From Chloroflexota bacterium (GTDB lineage Bacteria > Chloroflexota > Dehalococcoidia > JACPQD01): a DNA stretch of 64,000 nt. The stretch lies in NCBI GenBank assembly GCA_016190665.1, contig JACPQD010000055.1:1-64000 (forward strand), in the 5' to 3' direction. The notes beneath the pieces were generated by a model. That model worked only from the letters and a program-made list of their open reading frames with translations. It did not search any database and was not told the DNA's origin. Both the position numbers and the translations under genes were made by a program. Below, one piece after another: positions 28,734 through 37,200 of the stretch; the stretch's first letter is position 1, and each line of letters begins with the position of its first letter.

Positions 28734-30449
28734 ATGTCAGAACCGGTCTACGACGTCGTTTGGCCCCTGGGCAAGTCGGTCTTCGAGGCGTTGCCCCTGG
28801 CGAATAGGGCGGACGACCTGAGCGGCAAGACGGTCTGCGAGCTCTGGGAGTGGCTCTTCCGGGGCGAGGAGATCTTCCCCATCCTTAGGGAATTGCTGGC
28901 CGAGCGATACCCGGGCGTCAAGTTCGTCGACTACACTGTCTTCGGCAATACCCACGGCAGCAAGGAGAAGGAGCTGATGGCCGCGCTCCCGGATATGCTC
29001 CGCCGCCACGGTTGTGATGCGGTCATCTCCGGGGTGGGCGCCTGAGGGAGCTGCACGCCCGCCGTGGTGCGGGCCAGCGCCGTGGCCGAGAAGATAGGCA
29101 TACGCAGCGTCTCTCTGGTGGCCTCGGGCTTTGTGAGGCAGGCGCACGCCATAGCCCAGGCCATCGGCGGTGAGAACATGGCCATCGCCGAGTACCCGGG
29201 CCACCCGATGATCGACACCGGCGAGATGCTCCGCAGCAAGGTGGAGGTAACCGTCGTCAAGAACGTTATTGCAGGGCTGACCACGCCTCTCAAAGATGCC
29301 GTCAAGCCCGTGGAGCCCGGCCCGCACGATATCGTTTTCAGGGGTACGGTCGACGAAGTCCAGGAGTTCTTCTATAGTAACCTCTGGAGCGAAGGGCTCC
29401 CCATCGTCCCGCCCACGCTGGAGGCGGTGGAACGTTTCCTGAGGTTCGCCGACCGGTCTCCGGACGAGGTCATCAGCGTCCTCCTTCCTGAAAACCGCCA
29501 GGCAACCATCTGGAATGTCGCGGTCAACGGGGTGATGGCCGGCTGCCGCCCCGAGTATATGCCGGTCCTGGTGGCCATTGTCGAGGCCATCGCCGACCCC
29601 CAGTTCCGCATCGAGGACGCGGGCAGCACGCCAGGCTGGGAGCCCCTGATTGTCATCAATGGCCCCATAGTCAAGGAGCTGGACTTCAATTGCGAGTCCG
29701 GGGCTTTGCGCGTGGGCAGGCAGGCCAATACCAGCATCGGCCGTTTCCTCAGGCTCTACATGAGGAACGTGGCGGGCCTGCGCATCCCGCCCGGGGCCAC
29801 CGACAAGGGCAGCATCGCCTACACCTTCAATGTCGCCCTTGCCGAGAACGAGGAAGCCGTCGCGGAAATGGGCTGGCGGCCCTTCAGTGTTGACCGGGGC
29901 TTCAAAGCCGGGGAGAGCGTGGTCACCGTCATGAGCGTGGTGAGCATCACGCCGCCCTGCTACAGCGGCGGCACCACCCCTCAGGAGCATTTGCAGGCCA
30001 TCGGGCACATCATCGGCCAGAACATGGCCTACAAGACCGCCTCCGGCTGCCGCCAGGGGAAGTTCTTCCCGCTGCTGGTGTTGAGCCCCAGCGTGGCCGG
30101 AGTCATCGCCCGGGCCGGGTGGACCAAGGATGACGCGCGGCGGTACCTCTACGAAAACGTGAAAGCCCCCGCCGCGCTGTTGGAGAGGCTCGCCTGGCAG
30201 CAGGGCATGACGAGCTTCAAGCTGTGCCACGCCGCGAGGGAAGGTCTTGTGTCCGGCGATTTCTGCCGGTCCGACGACCCCAGCCGGCTGGTGCCCGTCT
30301 TCCTGCGGCCGGACTGGATCAATATCGTGGTGAGCGGCGATCCGGGCCGGAACCAGAGCAAGGGTTACGTCCAGAACCAGAACCAGGCGCCGCCGACGAG
30401 CAAGCGCATTGTGCTGCCGGCCAGGCGGAGGGAGTTGCTGGCGTCCTGA
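28734..30449 (+). CDS. UGSC selenoprotein fused to partner domain; UGA (29043) read as Sec104
   Basis: 571 aa when the in-frame TGA at 29043-29045 is translated as selenocysteine. Upstream and downstream ORFs share the frame, and sequence conservation continues across the TGA: GCDAVISGVGA-U-GSC, then TPAVVRASAVAEK. The U-G-S-C motif matches the UGSC (seleno)protein family as I recall it. A SECIS-like hairpin follows (29057-29074). The N-terminal domain (1-200) aligns with the protein at 35338. The C-terminal domain (about 215-540) aligns with the separate protein at 34208: LPIVPPT, AVNGVMAGCRPEYMPV, INGPIVKELDFN. Likely a cytoplasmic redox enzyme; substrate unknown. Read conventionally it would be a 103-aa stub plus a second ORF lacking its own ribosome site. 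The start ATG 28734 has TAGGAG upstream. Confidence 0.9.
29057..29074 (+). promoter_or_regulatory. Candidate bacterial SECIS hairpin 1
   Basis: Perfect 6-bp stem GCCCGC / GCGGGC with loop CGTGGT. The loop begins 18 nt after the UGA and has G as its second base plus a GU, as expected for SelB-dependent recoding. It lies inside the coding sequence, as bacterial SECIS elements do. Confidence 0.75.
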
Positions 30450-30542
30450 GTCGCGGTCTAGCGGACACCTACGCCTTCACCGATTCTATCAGCGGATGTC
30501 TGACTTGGACCTGGGCATCACAAGCATCAGGGAGGGGATATC

Positions 30543-32243
30543 ATGACGAAAAGTAGAGTTCACGTCCTGTGGAGCCTCTGCGCAATGGCAGTGCTGTTCC
30601 TCTCCGCCGTAAGCGGATGCGCGCCAGCCGCGGCCCCGGCGCCTACCACCGCCGCCGAAAAACCGGCCGTGCCGACCGCAGCCAGGGCTGTCACGCCCAC
30701 CGGGCCGGCAGCGCCGGCGCCCACACCCAAGCCGGCGTTGGACACCCCTCGGTACGGCGGCATCATCATCAGAGCTGTCAATCGTGATGTGGCGAGCTTC
30801 GACGTGCACCGCGAGCAGGCAGGCGACGCCTCCTTGACCCTCTTCAACATCTACGAAGGCCTGGTGCGACTGCATCCCCTCGAGCACCAGAAGATCGAGC
30901 GGGAACTGGCGGAGAAGTGGGATATCAGCTCAGATGGCAAGGCCTACACTTTCAAGTTACACCAGGATGTGAAATGGCATGATGGCAAGCCCCTCACCAC
31001 CGAGGACGTGAAGCACAATCTAGAGAGGATGCATAATCCCCAGGCATTCAAAACGCTCGCTCCCCGCGGCCAGGGCCTGCTGACAGCAGTGGATAAGGTA
31101 GAGACTGCCGGCGCGGACACCGTCAAGGTCCTCCTGAAATACCCCAGCGCCTCCTTTCTCTTCAACATCGCTACCGGCTGGATAGCCATTCAGCCAAAAC
31201 ATATCCTCGACGCCAGGGGTGACATGAGGAGGGACGCTGTGGGCACCGGCCCGTTCAAGCTGAAGGAGAAGATCCCGGAGGTCAGCCTGGAGCTACAGAA
31301 GAACGCCAGTTACCACAACAAAGGCCTGCCTTACCTGGATGGTATCAAGTTCTACACCATCAAGGATGACGCTACTCGCTTTAGCGCCTTCCGCACTGCG
31401 AAGGTACAGATGACTTTCTCCGGCTCCAAGTCAATGACGGCGAGCCAGGGAGAGCTAGTCAAGCGGGACATGGCAGACAAGGCCATCGTCCACGAGGTGG
31501 ATGGCCTGACCCGCTACGCCATCACCTTCAACACCAAGCGAAAGCCCTGGGACGATGTAAGAGTACGGAGGGCAGTCGACCTGGCCTTTGACCGGCAGGC
31601 AGCGATCAAGGTCAATGGCCGGGGCTACGTGGGTTCCATATATCCCAGACCCTGGGGCATGCAGCCAGCAGAAGTAGCCAGGCTTGCCGGCTATCGCCAA
31701 CCCAAGGAGGCCGACATGGCTGAGGCCAAGAGGCTCCTGAGCGAGGCCGGTCTTGCCAGGGGCTTCGAGACCACCATCATGTCCGCCTCCGGTGGCACCT
31801 TGCAGTCGATAGGGGAGATTACCAAAGATGGTCTGGCGAAGATCGGGATCGACGTGACCATCAATTTGATGGATATAACTGCCATCAACGAGCGGGCGGA
31901 CCGCGGCGCCTTCGATATGTTTTCTGCGGGCTGGACGGATACAACAGGCGACCCGGATGAGACCCTCTTCACCTACTATATCACCGGAGGCAGCCGGAAC
32001 CGCGGCGAATTCAGCAACAAGGAGATAGACGCCCTCATCGATCAACAAGCCCGCACCCTGGACGTGAAGGGCCGCCAGGTGATCCTGGCGGAGATCGAGA
32101 AGAAGGTCCTGGAGATGGCCCCGTCGGTCATCACCTACTGGGATATCTGGCAGATAGGCGCCTGGAAGGAAGTGCGGAATTTCAAACCGGGCCCGGGCAT
32201 TCACCCGTGGGGCAAGCTTGACCAGGTCTGGCTGGCGAAATAG
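30543..32243 (+). CDS. ABC transporter solute-binding lipoprotein (SBP_bac_5), copy 2
   Basis: 566 aa. The signal peptide ends SAVSGC (Cys 26), with an Ala/Pro/Thr linker. The same family-5 blocks as copy 1, often nearly identical (LTTEDVKHNLERMHNPQAFKT; KFYTIKDDATRFSAFR; PGPGIHPWGKLDQVWL), so a recent paralogue of copy 1. GAGGGGG lies before the ATG. It lies 93 nt after the UGSC1 gene, so the two may share a transcript, pointing to a functional link between ligand capture and the selenoprotein (inference). Confidence 0.93.
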   Translation: MTKSRVHVLWSLCAMAVLFLSAVSGCAPAAAPAPTTAAEKPAVPTAARAVTPTGPAAPAPTPKPALDTPRYGGIIIRAVNRDVASFDVHREQAGDASLTLFNIYEGLVRLHPLEHQKIERELAEKWDISSDGKAYTFKLHQDVKWHDGKPLTTEDVKHNLERMHNPQAFKTLAPRGQGLLTAVDKVETAGADTVKVLLKYPSASFLFNIATGWIAIQPKHILDARGDMRRDAVGTGPFKLKEKIPEVSLELQKNASYHNKGLPYLDGIKFYTIKDDATRFSAFRTAKVQMTFSGSKSMTASQGELVKRDMADKAIVHEVDGLTRYAITFNTKRKPWDDVRVRRAVDLAFDRQAAIKVNGRGYVGSIYPRPWGMQPAEVARLAGYRQPKEADMAEAKRLLSEAGLARGFETTIMSASGGTLQSIGEITKDGLAKIGIDVTINLMDITAINERADRGAFDMFSAGWTDTTGDPDETLFTYYITGGSRNRGEFSNKEIDALIDQQARTLDVKGRQVILAEIEKKVLEMAPSVITYWDIWQIGAWKEVRNFKPGPGIHPWGKLDQVWLAK

Positions 32244-32399
32244 GGGGTCAGGGGCCAGGGGTTGGGGACCAGGGGCCGCCCGACCCCAAGCCTCTGACCC
32301 CCAACTTGACCAGGGGCGATGCTACCGCTATCATTTGTTAAGTCACACATTTTCTGGTGGGCAAAACGGCTGATGGGCAAATCCCTGGAGGAGGATGAG

Positions 32400-34115
32400 A
32401 TGCGGAAGAGCAAACTGATCGTCCTGGCAACCTTGTTGAGTCTCGTTGGGCTGTTACTCGCAAGCTGCGCCCCGGCTGCGGCGCCGACGCCGACGGCCAA
32501 GCCCGCGGCCCCCAAGACGCAGCCAACGGCGGTCAAGCCGGCGGCCCCCACCGCAGCGCCGGGGGCCAAGCCCGCCGCCCCGTCGCCGACGGCTAAACCT
32601 GCAGCGGAGCAGCCTAAGTATGGAGGCGTCTTAAAGACCTTCGACACCTTCGATATCCCCCACTTCGATGTCCACCAGGCTTCCTCGGCATCCACTCAGC
32701 AGCCGATGCAGCACTTCTACAACGGCGTCCTTCAGTTCGACCCTGTGGGAGATCCATCGAAGATAATCGGAGATCTGGCCGAGAAATGGGAGACGAGTTC
32801 GGACGGGCTGACCTACACCTTCCGCCTCCAGAAGGGAGTCAAATGGCATGATGGTAAGTCTTTCACGGCGGCGGACATAGCTTTCAACTTTGACCGTTGG
32901 CGGACGCCGCCCGAAGGGGTCGCCAGTCCACGGAAGGCGTGGTTCGAGGGCATCAGCAGGGTGGCTGCGCCTGACGACAGCACTGTCGCTGTCACCCTGG
33001 CCTATCCCCGCGCCGCCTTCCTTCCTTACATCGCCTCGGCCTGGAGCAAGATAGAGCCCAGGCACGTTATCGAAGCAAAGAAGGACATGAAGCGGGACGT
33101 GGTGGGCACCGGCCCCTTCAAGTTCAAGTCCTATATCTCCGGCACCAGCATGGATGCTACGAAGAACCCGGACTACTTCGTCAAGGGGCGCCCGTACCTT
33201 GACGGCATCACGCGCTATATCATTAAAGACCCCTCCACCAGTTTTGCCGCCTTGCGCACCAAGCGCGTCCACATCACCCCCATAACGACAGGAGGGTTGC
33301 TCAAGACCCAGGCTGAGTTGGTCAAGAAAGAGCAGTCTGCCTCCATAACGACCACCCCCTTCCTGCACATGGGCTTCGCCTACTTCGTGATGAACACTAA
33401 GATGGCCCCCTTCAATGATGTCCGAGTGCGCCGGGCGGTGCACCTGGCTCTGGACCGCAACGCGGTGGGAAAGGTCGTTCCCGAGGAAACGACGGTGGGC
33501 GCCTTCACCCTTCCTGGCGGGCAGTGGGCCATCCCCCAGGAAGAGCTTCTGAAGATGCCCGGCTACCGACAGCCCAAGGACGCCGACATCGCCGAAGCTA
33601 AGAAGCTCCTGGCCGAGGCCGGTTTCTCGACGGGCCTCAAGACCAAGGCTCTGAGCCGGATGTCCGCCTATATGGTGGTGCGGGGCGAGTTCGTCAAGAA
33701 CGAGCTGACCAAACTGGGAATCGACCTGCAACTGGATTTGAAGGAGGACGCTGCTCTCTACAGCGACCTCTACGCCTACCGCTACGAGGCCGTCGCTTAC
33801 GGCGAGGGCATAGCTCTCGACGATCCCGATGAGTACCTGCTTACCTACTATCATAGCAAGGGACCTAAGAACTACAGCCGCATCGATGACAAGACCCTGG
33901 ATGAGCTGCTCGAGAAGCAGTCCCGTACCCTTGACGTCAAGCAACGCCGCGACCTGGCATTGCAGGCGCAAAAACGTATCCTTGAGCTGGCGCCGACGGC
34001 CATGCTTTACTTTATTCAGGGCAACATGGCCTACTGGAAAGAGCTGAGGAACTTCACTCCGGGCAACGGCATCTACGAACGCGGCATGATGCAGGATGTG
34101 TGGCTCGCCGGGTAG
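32400..34115 (+). CDS. ABC transporter solute-binding lipoprotein (SBP_bac_5), copy 3
   Basis: 571 aa from ATG at 32400 (GGAGGATGAG just upstream); the longer ORF from 32319 adds a non-signal segment. Lipobox LLASC (Cys 23), then a long Ala/Pro/Lys linker. Family-5 blocks are present but more divergent than copies 1 and 2 (YGGVLKTFDTFDIPHFDVHQ; NFDRWRTPPEG; ARRA-type pocket replaced by RRAVHLALDRNAVG). It probably binds a different ligand. It precedes the split UGSC cluster. Confidence 0.92.
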   Translation: MRKSKLIVLATLLSLVGLLLASCAPAAAPTPTAKPAAPKTQPTAVKPAAPTAAPGAKPAAPSPTAKPAAEQPKYGGVLKTFDTFDIPHFDVHQASSASTQQPMQHFYNGVLQFDPVGDPSKIIGDLAEKWETSSDGLTYTFRLQKGVKWHDGKSFTAADIAFNFDRWRTPPEGVASPRKAWFEGISRVAAPDDSTVAVTLAYPRAAFLPYIASAWSKIEPRHVIEAKKDMKRDVVGTGPFKFKSYISGTSMDATKNPDYFVKGRPYLDGITRYIIKDPSTSFAALRTKRVHITPITTGGLLKTQAELVKKEQSASITTTPFLHMGFAYFVMNTKMAPFNDVRVRRAVHLALDRNAVGKVVPEETTVGAFTLPGGQWAIPQEELLKMPGYRQPKDADIAEAKKLLAEAGFSTGLKTKALSRMSAYMVVRGEFVKNELTKLGIDLQLDLKEDAALYSDLYAYRYEAVAYGEGIALDDPDEYLLTYYHSKGPKNYSRIDDKTLDELLEKQSRTLDVKQRRDLALQAQKRILELAPTAMLYFIQGNMAYWKELRNFTPGNGIYERGMMQDVWLAG

Positions 34116-34128
34116 GGAAGGCCCTGAG

Positions 34129-34166
34129 GTCAGACTGGTCCGACTGGTCAGACCAGTCCGACTGGT
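34129..34166. repeat. Tandem decamer repeat (GTCNGACCNG family)
   Basis: About four units alternating GTCAGACTGG and GTCCGACTGG, between solute-binding protein 3 and the UGSC-partner gene. Adjacent units are partly self-complementary. Confidence 0.65.
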
Positions 34167-34207
34167 GCCCCCAGGCAATCAATCGCTAGTTTCGAGAGGG
34201 AGCAAGT

Positions 34208-35263
34208 ATGGATCTAAGAGCCAAAAGGTATGATGTGGTGGACCCGGACGCCTTCCTGGAACTGGCCTACGAGCAGCGCTGGACCGATGGCCTGCCTGTG
34301 GCCCCGCCCACCGAGGAAAAGGTAACCCGTATCCTCCAGTACTTGAAGGTGGACCCCCAGGAGTCCCTGGGGACCGTCGCCCCCAGGCACGGCGAGGCCA
34401 CGATGGAGAAGATCGCCATCAATTGCGCCATGGCGGGCTGTAAGCTGGAGTACACGCCGGTAGTCATCGCCGCGCTCAAGGCCATGCTGGAGGAGCCTTT
34501 TAACCTCAACGGCGTGCAGTGCACCACGCACAGCGTCACACCCCTGACCATCGTGAGCGGCCCCATCGTGAAGGAGCTGGGCTTCAACTCCAAGGACGGC
34601 GTCTACGGGGGCGGCAGCCGCGCTAACGCCACTGTCGGCAGAGCTGTGCGCCTCATCATGTGGAATATCGGCAAGGCCTACCCCGGGGACATGGACAAGG
34701 CGACGATCGGCCATCCCGGCAAGTACACCTACTGCATCGCCGAGGACGCCGACGCCAACCCGTGGGAGGCCCTGCACGTCGAGCGGGGATGCGCCCCGGA
34801 TAGCAGCGGCGTCACCGTCTTCGGGTGCGAGGCGCCTCATTCGGTGAGCAGCGGCAACGTCATGCCCTTCTATATGCTTACCAGCCTTGCTGACACCATG
34901 TCTGCCCTGGGCAACAACAACAGCCACGTCATGGGACAGACGCTGGTGACCTTCTGCCCGGAGGCTACCAAGATCCTCAAGCGAGAAGGCTGGAAGAAGC
35001 AGGACGTGAAAGAGTTCCTCTTCGAGAAAGCGCGGCGTCGCCTGGGGGAGACGCGGAACACCGCCCATGACTGGGACCTGGCTAACATGTTCATGCCGAA
35101 GTGGATTGACCGCGACGACGATTCGGTGCTGAAACCGGTGGTCAAGGGGCCGGAAGACATCCACGTGACCGTCTGCGGCGGCAGCGGCTGCTTCAATTCC
35201 GTCTGCCCGGGCTGGGGCGAGATGGGCGGCTTCGCGGTGACCAAGCAAATAGAGATTCCGTGA
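34208..35263 (+). CDS. UGSC-partner protein (free-standing form of the UGSC1 C-terminal domain)
   Basis: 351 aa, no signal peptide, cytoplasmic. It aligns along its length with residues about 215-540 of the selenoprotein at 28734: DGLPVAPPTEEKVTRIL, INCAMAGCKLEYTPVV, SGPIVKELGFNSKDG. Conserved Cys in NCAMAGC and a Cys-rich C-terminus (VCGGSGCFNSVCPGWG) absent from the fused form suggest metal or redox chemistry. Ribosome site GAGGGAG upstream. The downstream UGSC2 gene begins 75 nt later. I do not recognise a named family or catalysed reaction. Confidence 0.8.
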   Translation: MDLRAKRYDVVDPDAFLELAYEQRWTDGLPVAPPTEEKVTRILQYLKVDPQESLGTVAPRHGEATMEKIAINCAMAGCKLEYTPVVIAALKAMLEEPFNLNGVQCTTHSVTPLTIVSGPIVKELGFNSKDGVYGGGSRANATVGRAVRLIMWNIGKAYPGDMDKATIGHPGKYTYCIAEDADANPWEALHVERGCAPDSSGVTVFGCEAPHSVSSGNVMPFYMLTSLADTMSALGNNNSHVMGQTLVTFCPEATKILKREGWKKQDVKEFLFEKARRRLGETRNTAHDWDLANMFMPKWIDRDDDSVLKPVVKGPEDIHVTVCGGSGCFNSVCPGWGEMGGFAVTKQIEIP

Positions 35264-35279
35264 CCCCGCCCCCACCATC

Positions 35280-35314
35280 GTCTGACCTGTCGAACCTGTC
35301 AGACCTGTCCGACG
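35280..35314. repeat. Tandem decamer repeat (GTCNGACCNG family)
   Basis: Three to four units (GTCTGACCTGTCGAACCTGT type) directly before the UGSC2 ribosome site. Open in the frame of UGSC2, which lengthens the apparent ORF to 35260, but the Ser/Asp/Leu repeat it would encode is an artefact. Confidence 0.6.
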
Positions 35315-35337
35315 CAAGCCTTGAAAGGAGCAAAACA

Positions 35338-35910
35338 ATGACAACAACACAAAGCGGGACCGGCTTCACGGTCCTTGACCCGGTAGGAGAGGTAAAGCAG
35401 TCCAGCCTGAGGTTGAATCCCAGAGTAGCTGACCTGAACGGGAAAGTGGTGGGTGTCCTCCATAACGGCGGGGCGCGGGGAAGCGGGGAGCAGCTCCAGC
35501 GCCTGGCCCAGCTCTTCAAGCAGGAGTACAAGCTGGCGGACCTCATCTACCGCGTGAAGCCTAACTTGTCCAAGATGGCCCCGAAGGAGACCTTCGATGA
35601 GTTGGTGGAGAAGTGCGATGTAGTGGTGGTCGGCACCGCCCTCTGAGGCTCCTGCACGTCGTGCTGTGTGCGCGACGCGGTGGAGCTGGAGCGGCGCGGC
35701 ATCCCCACCGTGACAGTAGTCCACGATCTCTTCGAATCGCCCGCCCACGCCCAGGCGCGGGCTCTGGGCTTAGCCGACCTCAAGTTCGCCGTGGTCAGCC
35801 GGACTAACGCCTGGGAATCGCCAGAGGAGGTAGTGGCCAAGGCAGACGTCCTGTTCCCCACCGTAGTAGGTGAGCTGACCAAACCCAGCGAACAGGCGGC
35901 CCGTAGCTAG
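35338..35910 (+). CDS. UGSC selenoprotein, free-standing; UGA (35644) read as Sec103
   Basis: 190 aa if TGA 35644-35646 encodes selenocysteine. Frame and similarity continue across it: CDVVVVGTAL-U-GSC, then TSCCVRDAVELERRGIPTV. Two extra Cys follow the UGSC motif (CC). Start ATG 35338 with AAGGAG 7 nt upstream. Homologous to the N-terminal domain of the 28734 protein, with Sec at nearly the same position (103 versus 104). The fold looks like alternating strands and helices (KVVGVLHNGGARGSG). Expected role: redox or thiol chemistry with the 34208 protein (inference from the fusion). Confidence 0.9.
35657..35677 (+). promoter_or_regulatory. Candidate bacterial SECIS hairpin 2
   Basis: Stem CGTCGTGC / GCGCGACG (8 pairs, one G-U) with loop TGTGT. 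The loop starts 19 nt after the UGA and has G as its second base, almost the same geometry as hairpin 1 despite unrelated stem sequence, which argues for selection on structure. Confidence 0.78.
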
Positions 35911-35934
35911 CAAAGAGGGGCATGGACCGGAGAG

Positions 35935-35967
35935 AGACCTCCGAGGTCTTCGAGACCTCGGAGGTCT
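35935..35967. repeat. Perfect 15-bp palindrome between UGSC2 and queH
   Basis: AGACCTCCGAGGTCT, TCG, AGACCTCGGAGGTCT: a perfect stem with a tight loop. No T-tract follows on either strand. It could be a transcription end, an mRNA 3' stabiliser or a mobile palindrome. Confidence 0.7.
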
Positions 35968-35996
35968 GAGTCCTGACTCGTTGCCAAGAGAAACCC

Positions 35997-36560
35997 ATGA
36001 TTCCACTACTTCTTCACACCTGTTGCGCCCCCTGCGCTACTTACACCGTAAAGAGCCTCCGTGAGGAGGGCATCGATCCCACGGCCTTCTGGTACAATCC
36101 CAACATCCACCCCTTCTCGGAACACGATAAGCGACTGGAAACCCTGAGGAGTTTCGCTGAAGCAGCGAAACTGGAGCTGATAGCGCCGGAGGGCTACGAC
36201 ATGCCGGCCTACTTCCGCGCCGTCGTCGGTCACGAGGAGCGACGTTGCCCGGACTGCTATCGCCTGCGCCTGCGCCGCACCGCCATAGCGGCGCGGGACA
36301 AGGGCTTTCTCATGTTCTCTACCACGCTGCTCATTAGCCCTTTTCAACAGCACGAAAAGCTCATCGAGGTCGGGGAGGAGATTGCGCTGGAGGAAGGAGT
36401 GGAATTCTACTACCGCGACTTCCGGCGAGGCTATCATGAGAGCCGCCAGATGGCCCGGGAGATGGACCTCTATCGCCAGAAATACTGCGGCTGTGTCTAC
36501 AGCGAGTGGGAGCGCCACAGCAAGCGCAGGATCGTGGCCCCATCACGGGCAGTCGGATAG
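35997..36560 (+). CDS. queH: Epoxyqueuosine reductase QueH
   Basis: 187 aa. Final step of queuosine tRNA modification, a non-cobalamin replacement of QueG. The DUF208 signature is clear: LLLHTCCAPC (C9, C10, C13), RRCPDCYRLRL and KYCGCVYSE, the cysteines that bind an Fe-S cluster and metal. No other queuosine gene is in the window. The stop is 5 nt before the next start. Confidence 0.95.
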   Translation: MIPLLLHTCCAPCATYTVKSLREEGIDPTAFWYNPNIHPFSEHDKRLETLRSFAEAAKLELIAPEGYDMPAYFRAVVGHEERRCPDCYRLRLRRTAIAARDKGFLMFSTTLLISPFQQHEKLIEVGEEIALEEGVEFYYRDFRRGYHESRQMAREMDLYRQKYCGCVYSEWERHSKRRIVAPSRAVG

Positions 36561-36565
36561 CCGCC

Positions 36566-37189
36566 ATGGACCGCCTGCGCAGTCGCCTGGCGCTCATCGT
36601 CTTCATCCTCGCCGTGAGCGGCATGGTCATCCCCGGATGCGCCGTTCCACAGGCGCCTGCGGACCCCATAGTCAGGCCCGTAGCCCCCACAACCAAACCT
36701 GCTGCCCCCACGGGCCAACCGGCGCCAACGGCCGCCAGACCGCAAACGCTTTGTAACCCGGCGCCCGCCGCAGGCTTTCTTGCCGCCCCCTCCGTTAACA
36801 TACAAAACCTCCCCGCCTTCAGGGTCACCCGTGTAATAGATGGCGACACCATCGTCATCAACGGAGGGCGAAGAGTGCGGTACATCGGCGTCAACACGCC
36901 GGAGATTCACGGCAAGGTGCAGCCCTTCGGCCAGGAGGCGACGGAGGCGAACCGCGCCCTGGTCGACGGGAAGGTGGTGCGACTGGAGAAAGACGTCTCG
37001 GAGACAGACAAGTATGGGCGCCTGCTGCGCTACGTGTACGTGGAGGGCCTTCTTGTCAACGCCGAGCTGGTGCGCCTCGGTTTCGCCCAGATGGCCACCT
37101 ATCCCCCCGATGTGAAGTACCAGGACTGCTTCCGCGCCTTGCAAAGGGAAGCCCGGGAAGCGGGGCGGGGCCTGTGGGGGAAATCGTGA
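36566..37189 (+). CDS. Secreted thermonuclease-family (SNase) lipoprotein
   Basis: 207 aa from ATG 36566. Signal sequence with lipobox-like MVIPGC and a Pro/Ala linker. The SNase domain has the conserved catalytic and metal residues FRVTRVIDGDTIVI (D), VRYIGVNTPEI (R and E) and ETDKYGRLLRYVYV (R). Degrades nucleic acids outside the cell, using Ca2+ in the family. Probably co-transcribed with queH, though not related in function. Confidence 0.9.
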   Translation: MDRLRSRLALIVFILAVSGMVIPGCAVPQAPADPIVRPVAPTTKPAAPTGQPAPTAARPQTLCNPAPAAGFLAAPSVNIQNLPAFRVTRVIDGDTIVINGGRRVRYIGVNTPEIHGKVQPFGQEATEANRALVDGKVVRLEKDVSETDKYGRLLRYVYVEGLLVNAELVRLGFAQMATYPPDVKYQDCFRALQREAREAGRGLWGKS

Positions 37190-37200
37190 GGCGACGAAAG

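Noticed and set aside
28683-29045. 120-aa ORF ending at TGA 29045 as a separate gene
   Set aside because: The frame and homology continue beyond the TGA, and UGSC plus hairpin explain it as recoding.
28737-30230. 497-aa minus-strand ORF opposite the UGSC1 gene
   Set aside because: A high-G+C antisense shadow; the plus strand has conserved protein sequence across the whole interval.
32631-34178. 515-aa minus-strand ORF opposite solute-binding protein 3
   Set aside because: Shadow from codon bias; no family features.
35260-35337. N-terminal extension of UGSC2 rich in Ser/Asp/Leu
   Set aside because: It translates the decamer repeat; ATG 35338 has the ribosome site.
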